Shown piece after piece: positions 1-5,184 of a DNA stretch of 7,345 nucleotides (its first letter is position 1; each line of letters opens with the position of its first letter). Under the pieces are notes generated by a model. It did not search any database and was not told the DNA's origin. It saw only the letters and a program-made list of their open reading frames with translations. The translations under genes and the position numbers were made by a program. This DNA comes from DG-33 sp964345105 (lineage in GTDB: Archaea > Hadarchaeota > Hadarchaeia > Hadarchaeales > Hadarchaeaceae): positions 1-7,345 of the forward strand of contig CAYFPZ010000015.1 of assembly GCA_964345105.1 (NCBI GenBank). The letters run 5' to 3'.

Positions 1-38
1 TGTTCACAATACATTCAGAATTTTTGTTTTGACTTTGG

Positions 39-788
39 CTATGTTAATAACATTACATTGTCTGGCGGGATATTGAACCATCCATAACCCGTTATGAAGT
101 ATGTTCCAAGCCACGAACCCCAATTTTCTCCCCCAGCGAGGAACGTCTCAAGTTTAAGATCGATTGTTTTTTGGGGCACATAGTTCACATAGATGTTGTT
201 TTTATTATCACTTGGCGTGTCGTAAGGTGAGGTATTTTCTGGCGCGGCGAAACTCCATTCGACCCAAATGAACTCTGGAAAAGGCATTTCACCAAGATAA
301 AATTTAGTTACTCTAATAACAACCCTCTTTCCCACAAGTGTGTCCTCAATTGTGAATGTCGGAGCTTCCCGCCCAGCGAGGTTCTCCCAAGTAGATCCCT
401 CTTGAAAGATGATATAATGGTTGTCTTTCGTGACAAACCGATATGCACTGAGATGTAAATTTTCAAACTCTTGTGGAAGTGGCGCATAAATTTCTACATT
501 ATCTATTCCTAAGCCATCTTCAGTATCTTGAAGTACCAATGTAGTTCGGTGAATAAAAGATGCTAGCGTTTGCTCTTCCTCGTCCGTTGGCTCCCCCCCG
601 CCTGACTCCACTTCCCATGGTCTCAGTACCATCACAGCTGCAAACACCCCGAACGCGACCATCACCACCGCGATGAGCTTCCAGGGCACGTGTCCTTTCC
701 GCCTTGGTTCCGGCTTCTCGTCCCCGCCCCCGTTGCGAAGCAAACGGCGGGATAGCTTAGTTTCATCCTCCGATTTCAGCAAGTTCAC
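39..788 (-). CDS. Hypothetical protein with single N-terminal membrane anchor and large extracytoplasmic domain
   Basis: I do not recognise this 249-residue protein. Residues 1-36 are polar and charged, with a basic cluster (RR, RRK at about 29-31). A hydrophobic stretch at about 37-56 would be one transmembrane helix or uncleaved signal anchor. It is followed by a Gly/Asp/Glu-rich linker (about 60-73). The rest, about 75-249, is rich in aromatic and beta-forming residues and has no cysteine, which suggests a folded domain outside the cell. The reading starts at GTG (788-786), but GGAGG directly touches that codon. A TTG two codons later (782-780) has the more usual 6-nt spacing and could be the real start. 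The 5' part is GC-rich and the 3' part AT-rich. It ends with TAG near the window edge. It runs in the same direction as cofG but has its own TATA-like box. It could be a pilin-like or surface-anchored protein; the function is unknown. Confidence 0.75.
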   Translation of the reverse strand: MNLLKSEDETKLSRRLLRNGGGDEKPEPRRKGHVPWKLIAVVMVAFGVFAAVMVLRPWEVESGGGEPTDEEEQTLASFIHRTTLVLQDTEDGLGIDNVEIYAPLPQEFENLHLSAYRFVTKDNHYIIFQEGSTWENLAGREAPTFTIEDTLVGKRVVIRVTKFYLGEMPFPEFIWVEWSFAAPENTSPYDTPSDNKNNIYVNYVPQKTIDLKLETFLAGGENWGSWLGTYFITGYGWFNIPPDNVMLLT

Positions 789-816
789 CCTCCGCCCCTT
801 TTATTAGAGTTGAGTG

Positions 817-824
817 TTTATAAA
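817..824 (-). promoter_or_regulatory. TATA box for the membrane-anchored hypothetical gene
   Basis: The sequence TTTATAAA (a perfect palindrome, read on the minus strand) lies about 30 bp before the GTG at 788. By the usual archaeal spacing of about 25 bp, transcription would begin near position 795, giving a leader of a few bases. The palindrome could in principle work in both directions, but no convincing gene starts on the plus strand. The 172-bp gap 789-960 holds this box and the coding-like stretch described at 804-971. Confidence 0.5.
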
Positions 825-905
825 GGGAAAAAATGTCTCCGCAACCTCGCACCCCGACTTCTGATAGAGCTTCTCAATACCTCTCAAGCCCTTCGCGATC
901 GGCGC

Positions 906-971
906 TCACGTCCCGCCGCCAAGCCTCCGAAGCCACCCCTTGAAGCGATGGTCGAGAAATTCACCCTTCAC
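906..971 (-). CDS. Candidate 21-residue small ORF overlapping the cofG 3' end
   Basis: Inside the last codons of cofG the minus strand has GGAGGG (982-977), then five bases, then GTG (971-969). This opens a second frame that reads VKGEFLDHRFKGWLRRLGG and two more residues to a TGA at 908-906. The peptide is basic and amphipathic. The Shine-Dalgarno sequence and spacing match good sites elsewhere in the window, and the overlap with cofG would allow translational coupling. After the TGA the same frame stays open to a TAA at 806-804. This may therefore be a translated small protein, a decayed longer gene, a frameshifted cofG tail, or chance. Evidence is limited to the start signal and the open frame. 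Confidence 0.25.
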   Translation of the reverse strand: MKGEFLDHRFKGWLRRLGGGT

Positions 972-2022
972 GATAACCCTCCTCGTCGGCAAGCTCTCGA
1001 ACGCGCTCCCTCACCTCTCTCGACATGAACCTCTCGTCCCTCGCGTAGCGCGGGTAGATCGGCAATCTCTCTCTCGGCACAAACCCGGCACCCTCGACCG
1101 CGGCTCTAAGCTCGGCCACGCTCGGCCACGGGCTCTCCGGGTTGATGAAATCGGGCGTCACCGACGAGATGCCCCCCAGGTCGTTCACCCCCGCGAGCAG
1201 GAACGGGTTCAAATCCTGCACCAGGTTGGGCGGCACCTGGATGCTCATCTCGGGCATGAGTCTGCGCGCGACGGCGACAGTGTCCAGGAGTTCCGCATCG
1301 CTCGGCCTCGGGTGGTTCGCCATCGGTGTGTCGGGTTTTGGTTCGAAGGGCTGGATGATAATCTCTTGGATGTGGCCGTAGCGTTCGTGCAGCTTCTTGA
1401 TGGCGAGCAGCGAGCGCTTTCGGTCTTTGAGGCTCTCGCCCACGCCGATGAGCAGCCCGGTCGTGAACGGGATTCGGAGTTTGCCCGCGGTTTCGATGAC
1501 TTTGAGGCGGAGCTTCGGTTCCTTGCCCGGGCTGCGCTGATGCACGGGAAGCTCGACGGCGCACTCGAGCATCAGCCCCATGCTGGCGTTGTAGCGCCGC
1601 AGGCGGCGTAGTTCCCGCTCCGTGAGCAGGCCGGCGTTGGTGTGGGGGAGCAAACCGAGTTCCAAAATGCGCTTGCAGAGGTCCACGAGGTAGTCCACGG
1701 TGCTCTCGTAGCCGAATTCCTCGAGCTTTTTCTTGGCCTCGATGTGGACCTCGGGCCGTTCGCCGAGCGTGAGCAGGGCCTCCGAGCAGCTTTCGGCTTT
1801 CGCCCGCTCGACAAGCTTGAAAACTTCCTCGGGCGACATGAACCAAGCGCCGTCTCCGGGGTCACGCCTGAAGCCGCAGTAGTCGCAGCGGTTTCGGCAC
1901 ATGTTAGTGATTGGAAGGAAAACGTTCCGGGAGTAGCTGATTTTCTGTCCAAACTGGGGGCTGGAGCGCAAACGAATACCATGATAAAGATGTGCTGCGC
2001 TATAAATTTGTTTGATTCGCAT
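961..2022 (-). CDS. cofG: CofG, 7,8-didemethyl-8-hydroxy-5-deazariboflavin (FO) synthase subunit 1, radical SAM
   Basis: With CofH, CofG builds the deazaflavin FO, the chromophore of coenzyme F420; in this pair CofG is the radical-SAM enzyme that closes the deazaflavin ring. Counting from the ATG at 2022, the 353 residues open with an SRNVFLP segment leading into the [4Fe-4S] motif C42-x3-C46-x2-C49 (CRNRCDYC), typical of CofG. Later come a GLLIGVGE segment, NDLGGISSVTPDFINP and PWPS, and RLPIYPRY near the C-terminus, all characteristic of the CofG family. The length fits the family. The start is uncertain: the ATG at 2022 needs a promoter inside cofC, whereas a TATA-like TTTATA at 2006-2001 would start transcripts near 1978 and favour the TTG at 1971 (336 residues). 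Further upstream starts would run deep into cofC and are unlikely. No cofH lies in the window. Confidence 0.95.
   Translation of the reverse strand: MRIKQIYSAAHLYHGIRLRSSPQFGQKISYSRNVFLPITNMCRNRCDYCGFRRDPGDGAWFMSPEEVFKLVERAKAESCSEALLTLGERPEVHIEAKKKLEEFGYESTVDYLVDLCKRILELGLLPHTNAGLLTERELRRLRRYNASMGLMLECAVELPVHQRSPGKEPKLRLKVIETAGKLRIPFTTGLLIGVGESLKDRKRSLLAIKKLHERYGHIQEIIIQPFEPKPDTPMANHPRPSDAELLDTVAVARRLMPEMSIQVPPNLVQDLNPFLLAGVNDLGGISSVTPDFINPESPWPSVAELRAAVEGAGFVPRERLPIYPRYARDERFMSREVRERVRELADEEGYREG
1983..2010. promoter_or_regulatory. Divergent cofG/cofC promoter region
   Basis: This is an AT-rich pocket between two GC-rich coding regions. On the plus strand GATAAAGA (1983-1990) is a TATA-like element placed about 25 bp before 2011, just ahead of the cofC start codons (TTG 2012, ATG 2021). 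On the minus strand TTTATA (2006-2001) would place cofG transcription near 1978, just ahead of an in-frame TTG at 1971. No Shine-Dalgarno sequence precedes either gene, so leaderless or near-leaderless transcripts are inferred. Confidence 0.4.
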
Positions 2023-2659
2023 GACGACTTGGGCCATCATCCCGGTCAAGCACCTGAACGAAGCGAAATCGAGCCTGAGCTCAGCGTTTACTCCAGAGCA
2101 ACGACAGCGGCTCGTGCTTTCCATGCTCGAGGATGTGCTCAACGCCGTCCATCAAGCGCCCTCGGTATCTGGCGCCGTCGTGGTCTCAACTGACGAGAAG
2201 GTGCTGAGTTTTGCCCGCCTTCACAATGCCGAGGGCGTCACTGAGCCGGGCTCGGGGCTGAACGAAGCTTTGAAAATCGCGATTCGTCATTCGATTTCCA
2301 AGGGCGCGGACTCGGTGCTGATCGTGCCCGCCGACCTGCCGCTCCTAAAAAGCGTCGACGTTGAAAATATCATCGCGATGGCGTCTGCGCCCAAAGATGT
2401 CGGGATAGCCCCCTCGAAAGCCAAGGGCACCAATGCTCTCTTTCTAAGACCACCCGACCTCATCAATCTCAAGTTCGGCGGGGAGAGTTTCCCTCTGCAC
2501 CTGAAAGAAGCTTCTCAGGCCGGGGTGAAGCCGCGAATCTATCGCTCGCCAACCGTCGCCACGGACATTGACGAATTCTCCGACCTCCTGAGCGTTGAAA
2601 CTCTGGGGCCGGGCACGCGAACGCACGAATTCCTGCATTCGCTCGAATCACAGTTGTAG
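2021..2659 (+). CDS. cofC: CofC, 2-phospho-L-lactate guanylyltransferase
   Basis: CofC transfers a guanylyl group from GTP to 2-phospho-L-lactate (or a related C3 acid phosphate), giving the activated donor that CofD couples to FO in F420 synthesis. It is a small cytosolic nucleotidyltransferase. The 212 residues from the ATG begin IIPVKHLNEAKSSL (6-19), the family's nucleotide-binding start, followed by a TPEQR...MLEDVL helix. PADLP at 103-107 carries the metal-binding aspartate. KGTNALFL (135-142) and FGGESFPLH (152-160) are CofC hallmarks, and DIDEFSDL lies near the end. An in-frame TTG at 2012 could add three residues. The gene diverges from cofG with no spacer. Its TAG (2657-2659) is immediately followed by the stop of the convergent prenyl synthase gene. 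Confidence 0.93.
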   Translation: MTTWAIIPVKHLNEAKSSLSSAFTPEQRQRLVLSMLEDVLNAVHQAPSVSGAVVVSTDEKVLSFARLHNAEGVTEPGSGLNEALKIAIRHSISKGADSVLIVPADLPLLKSVDVENIIAMASAPKDVGIAPSKAKGTNALFLRPPDLINLKFGGESFPLHLKEASQAGVKPRIYRSPTVATDIDEFSDLLSVETLGPGTRTHEFLHSLESQL

Positions 2660-3706
2660 CTACTTGTACCAGTCCAAGCTTTCCTCAACGTAGGTGATGA
2701 ATGAGGATAGAAATTCCTTGGTTTCGTCGCCCAAGCTGGTTTTGGCGATAAGCTCCTTGGCGGCCTTGGCGTTTCGTTTGGACTCATCCTTGGCGGCTCC
2801 GAGGCCCCCGCTCTTCCGGATTACCTCCCTTGCGGCCTCCAGCTCCTCCCGTGTCAGGCTCTCTTTGCCGACGATGCCCTTCAGCGCCTCCAGCTCTTTC
2901 TCGCCGGCAAGCTTCATCGTCTGCACCACGTGGAGCGGCTTCTTCCCGTGTCTCAGGTCCCCGCCCGGCGGCCTCCCGTACTGCTTCTCGCTCGCGAAAG
3001 TGTCTATGATGTCGTCCTGGATGTCGAATGCGTAGCCGATGTGGGTCGCGGCTTCCTCTAACAGTTGAATGTCTTGCTCGGAAGCACCTCCCAGGATAGC
3101 TCCCGTGAGGATTGTGGTCTTGAAGAGTACGGCCGCCCGCCTCGAGGCCATCGTGCGCCACTCCGCGACATCAGGCGATTTGTATTCGAACAGCAGGTCC
3201 AGCACCTGACTCTCGTTTACCCCGCGATAGTCGTTCTCGAAAAGCTGCAGAACCTTCGAAGTTTTCTCTTGGGGGAAATTGGCGCCCCGGATGGTTTGTA
3301 ACGCGAGCGCATACATTGAATTGCTAATGAAGATCGCCGCCCCCTCGCTGAACCTGTTGTCGTAGGCCTTGGAGAATAGCTTGTGAAATGCTTTGTCGCC
3401 CCTTCGAAGCTCGTCCTGGTCGACAAGGTCATCGTGGATTAAAATCGAGTGCCTGAACAACTCGACTCCGACGCAGATTTCCAGGATTTGGTCGTCCACC
3501 TCGCCCGCATATCCTTTGTAGGTCAGGAGGGTGCTGCAGGAGGCGAGCCTCTTCCCCTTTCTAAGCACGTATTCGGCCACTTCGGAGTAGAGGTCTCCGA
3601 TAAACGGGTGGTAGGACAGCTTCTCCTCGACGAGTTTGGAGAAAAACTCATTCAACCTTTTGTCTATGAGTTCACCATATTGATCCAGCAATTTTTCCCA
3701 AACCAT
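2660..3706 (-). CDS. Trans-type polyprenyl diphosphate synthase (GGPP synthase-like, IdsA)
   Basis: This all-alpha cytosolic prenyltransferase condenses isopentenyl diphosphate (IPP) with allylic diphosphates; in archaea it supplies geranylgeranyl (or longer) chains for ether lipids. In its 348 residues the first aspartate-rich motif is DDLVD at 92-96 with RR at 101-102. The second is DDIID at 231-235. A GDLRHGKKPLHV segment follows at 249-260 and a GKR at 51-53. Two IPP-site positions are unusual: Ala55 stands where the family has Arg (GKRLAS rather than GKRxRP), and Arg85 replaces the usual His/Gln seven residues before the first motif. Ser87, five residues before that motif, is not the aromatic residue of classical archaeal GGPP synthases, so product length is uncertain. 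The start is the ATG at 3706, preceded by GGTGAG with seven-base spacing. Confidence 0.92.
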   Translation of the reverse strand: MVWEKLLDQYGELIDKRLNEFFSKLVEEKLSYHPFIGDLYSEVAEYVLRKGKRLASCSTLLTYKGYAGEVDDQILEICVGVELFRHSILIHDDLVDQDELRRGDKAFHKLFSKAYDNRFSEGAAIFISNSMYALALQTIRGANFPQEKTSKVLQLFENDYRGVNESQVLDLLFEYKSPDVAEWRTMASRRAAVLFKTTILTGAILGGASEQDIQLLEEAATHIGYAFDIQDDIIDTFASEKQYGRPPGGDLRHGKKPLHVVQTMKLAGEKELEALKGIVGKESLTREELEAAREVIRKSGGLGAAKDESKRNAKAAKELIAKTSLGDETKEFLSSFITYVEESLDWYK

Positions 3707-3711
3707 TGGTC

Positions 3712-3751
3712 ACTCACCAGCAATTGGGATTATCTGCGACGGGCTTTAAGT
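3712..3751 (-). promoter_or_regulatory. Promoter and ribosome binding site of the prenyl synthase gene
   Basis: On the minus strand a TATA-like ACTTAAAG (3751-3744), preceded by an A-rich BRE-like stretch, sits about 25 bp upstream of a predicted transcript start near 3722. GGTGAG (3719-3714) then gives a Shine-Dalgarno site with about seven bases to the ATG at 3706. Spacing of all three elements is mutually consistent, and the expected leader is about 16 nt. Confidence 0.45.
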
Positions 3752-3823
3752 TTTTGAAAGTTGGAAGAATTTTGCCCCGAAACGAACGTAGCTACTTCTA
3801 AAGTTGGGAGGTGATTTAGAGGT

Positions 3824-3913
3824 ATGAGCAAAGCCTTGGGGCATGCCTTTCAGCTTGCGAGTGCAGCCCATTCTCTTTATTCCTTTTTCTTTTCCTTAAG
3901 CCATCGTTTATAA
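3824..3913 (+). CDS. Candidate 29-residue small hydrophobic protein
   Basis: GGGAGGTGA at 3806-3814 is a near-perfect match to the archaeal anti-Shine-Dalgarno sequence and lies nine bases before ATG 3824. It is the same type of site that precedes the membrane protein gene at 4293. The ORF encodes 29 residues, starting MSKALGHAFQLASAAH and ending in an aromatic, hydrophobic tail (SFFFSLSHRL) before TAA. The last 37 bases overlap, antisense, the end of the gene at 3877-4293. It resembles no family I know. A TATA-like CTTTAAG at 3744-3750 could drive it with a leader of about 50 nt. The alternative is a remnant start of a lost gene, or chance; the start signal is the only solid evidence. The rest of the gap 3707-3876 shows nothing else convincing. 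Confidence 0.3.
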   Translation: MSKALGHAFQLASAAHSLYSFFFSLSHRL

Positions 3914-4293
3914 TCACGTTTTGTTTTCACACTTAAATGAACATCATAGAAGAACGGTACGGCGACTTTCTCGATAACCAAGAGAATGACGGCGCCAAAA
4001 AGATATGATACAATAAATAAAGCCATGAACGAAGAACCGAATCGAATGTCTAACACAGAACCCAAAAGAATACTAAATGTCAAAACCGAGAGAATCAGCA
4101 AAAACCCGAAATCTTTTTCTTTCCAATTTGTCGCTTTTCCAGCAAAACCGATTATGATAACCCCAAATAATAAATAAAGAATAAGAAATTGAATACTGAG
4201 CGGATTAAAAATTCCCCATTGAATTGTTTCGATAGCAAAAAGAATTAATCCTCCAAATAAAAGCCGGATTACATGTTTTTTAAATGGCTTCAT
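3877..4293 (-). CDS. Hypothetical four-helix integral membrane protein
   Basis: I do not recognise this 138-residue protein. It has four hydrophobic segments, at about residues 10-29, 34-52, 62-81 and 88-108. The N-terminus is basic (MKPFKKH) and the C-terminal tail, about 118-138, is strongly basic and ends in KKKE. The positive-inside rule therefore puts both ends in the cytoplasm. Segment two ends with FAGK, and the loop after it is charged (NWKEKD). The start is well supported: GGAGGTG lies two bases before the ATG. The gene is much more AT-rich than cofG, cofC or the prenyl synthase. It diverges from the ABC exporter operon across 162 bp, so it may be an accessory membrane protein or share its regulation, but that is inference from position only. 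Confidence 0.75.
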   Translation of the reverse strand: MKPFKKHVIRLLFGGLILFAIETIQWGIFNPLSIQFLILYLLFGVIIIGFAGKATNWKEKDFGFLLILSVLTFSILLGSVLDIRFGSSFMALFIVSYLFGAVILLVIEKVAVPFFYDVHLSVKTKRDYKRWLKEKKKE

Positions 4294-4318
4294 TTCACCT
4301 CCACTCCCTCTCTCTCGC

Positions 4319-4339
4319 CCGCTCTATTAAGCCGAGCGG
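4319..4339 (-). promoter_or_regulatory. Inverted repeat framing a TATA-like box of the four-helix membrane protein gene
   Basis: Six-base arms CCGCTC (4319-4324) and GAGCGG (4334-4339) are perfect inverted repeats separated by nine bases. On the minus strand the spacer contains TTAATA, a TATA-like box whose expected transcript start is near 4300, a few bases before the ribosome binding site of the gene starting at 4293. A dyad enclosing the TATA box is a usual arrangement for an archaeal repressor operator. A further GAGCG copy occurs at 4349-4353. This is a candidate only. Confidence 0.35.
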
Positions 4340-4392
4340 TTCAGCATGGAGCGAGTCGTTAAGTGCCTGAGCAGATGGGGGAGAGCTTTACC

Positions 4393-4408
4393 AGTTGGAA
4401 GTGCAACT
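4393..4408. repeat. Short dyad upstream of the ABC operon promoter
   Basis: AGTTG (4393-4397) and CAACT (4404-4408) form an inverted repeat with a six-base spacer, ending 10 bases before the TATA-like box of the ABC exporter operon. The total span of 16 bp is usual for a dimeric helix-turn-helix regulator. Short arms like these also arise by chance. Confidence 0.25.
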
Positions 4409-4418
4409 TTACGTGAAT

Positions 4419-4427
4419 AAAATTATA
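4419..4427 (+). promoter_or_regulatory. TATA box of the ABC exporter operon
   Basis: AAAATTATA, preceded by GTGAAT, is a good archaeal TATA element. The predicted transcript start is near 4448, giving a leader of about 8-11 bases to the TTG at 4456 or the GTG at 4459. No strong Shine-Dalgarno sequence lies in that leader. Confidence 0.45.
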
Positions 4428-4455
4428 GTCTTAGGAAAGTTATTATCAGACAGGT

Positions 4456-5184
4456 TTGGTGGTAAGAACGCTTGTAGTGGAAGTCAAAGATCTGGTGAAG
4501 AACTTCGGACCCATTAAGGCGGTCAACGGCGCGTCCTTCGAAGTGAACGAGGGAGAGATATTTGGGTTGATAGGCCCGAACGGCGCTGGAAAGACGACCA
4601 TTTTAAGGATAGTTTCGACCCTCCTGCGGATAAATTCAGGCTCCGTGAAGGTTTTCGGATACGATGTTTCCGAAGAAGCGAACCAAGTTAGACGGCTGAT
4701 AAGCTACCTGCCCGAGGACGCTGGGGCCTACAAAAACCTCACTGGTCGGGCATATCTGAATTTCATCGCCAAGTTTTTCGGCAGCGGCAGCGACACAAAA
4801 AAAATTGTCGAGCGCGGGGTGGAGATAGCTGATCTCGGTGAAAGAATTGACGACAAGGTGGACACTTACAGCAAGGGCATGATTCGACGCCTTTTGGTTG
4901 GAAGGGCCTTAATGATTGAACCAAAGTTGGCCATCTTGGACGAACCCACCGCTGGGCTGGACGTGACAAACGCCCGGGAAATAAGGGAAATGATAAAAAA
5001 ATTTGCCAAGAGGGGAACCACGGTTCTGCTTTCCTCGCACAACATGCTTGAGGTGGAATTTCTGTGCGAGCGAATAGCCCTGATAAATGAGGGAAAGATA
5101 GTCGAGGAAGGAAACGCTCCCGGTCTGAAAAGTAAATATCAGGCGGAAAATCTTGAGGAAGTTTTCACGAAGGTTGTTTCATGA
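4456..5184 (+). CDS. ABC transporter ATP-binding protein, ABC-2/NatA-like exporter
   Basis: This is the cytoplasmic ATPase that powers the membrane permease encoded next to it. In 242 residues it has Walker A GPNGAGKT (40-47), the family-variant signature YSKGM (138-142) in place of LSGGQ, Walker B LAILDE (158-163), D-loop AGLD (166-169) and the H-loop histidine 195 in LLSSHNMLE. The Q-loop position reads YLPEDAG, with Glu87 instead of Gln. The C-terminal half is typical of drug, sodium or lipid-linked export ATPases, and the substrate cannot be read from the sequence. The first codon is uncertain: TTG 4456, GTG 4459 and GTG 4477 are all in frame, and the last would give the usual short N-terminus before VKDLVKNFG-type motifs. 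The stop overlaps the permease ATG by four bases (ATGA), so the two are translationally coupled. ATA is its commonest isoleucine codon. Confidence 0.93.
   Translation: MVVRTLVVEVKDLVKNFGPIKAVNGASFEVNEGEIFGLIGPNGAGKTTILRIVSTLLRINSGSVKVFGYDVSEEANQVRRLISYLPEDAGAYKNLTGRAYLNFIAKFFGSGSDTKKIVERGVEIADLGERIDDKVDTYSKGMIRRLLVGRALMIEPKLAILDEPTAGLDVTNAREIREMIKKFAKRGTTVLLSSHNMLEVEFLCERIALINEGKIVEEGNAPGLKSKYQAENLEEVFTKVVS

Noticed and set aside
29..65. Prepilin (class III) signal in the 39-788 protein or a terminator at the left edge
   Set aside because: The T-rich run at 19-33 is on the plus strand, not the coding strand of the gene ending at 39, and the prepilin resemblance is too weak because of the lysine in the hydrophobic segment.
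594..600. C run in the membrane-anchored protein gene, considered as a phase-variation tract or sequencing frameshift
   Set aside because: The frame is open on both sides and the run encodes the glycine linker after the membrane helix, so no shift is needed.
1111..1130. Tandem direct repeat of ctcggccacg, two copies
   Set aside because: It lies inside cofG, encodes the conserved PWPSVAEL region without breaking the frame, and two copies of 10 bp do not make a repeat array.
810..1611. Plus-strand open frames opposite cofG (810-1028, 940-1611)
   Set aside because: They are GC-rich shadows of cofG; their translations are Arg/His/Ala-rich with no recognisable motif, whereas the minus strand encodes clear CofG.
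2023..2142. Upstream extension of cofG to 393 residues
   Set aside because: The extra 40 residues are antisense to the conserved start of cofC and match nothing in the CofG family.
2694..3161. Other-frame ORFs inside the prenyl synthase gene
   Set aside because: They show biased, low-complexity composition and no start signals; the intact prenyl synthase occupies the region.
3839..3846. Palindrome GGCATGCC in the 3707-3876 gap, considered as part of a hairpin or RNA gene
   Set aside because: There is no long stem around it and no tRNA-like T-arm or cloverleaf; an 8-bp palindrome is expected by chance.
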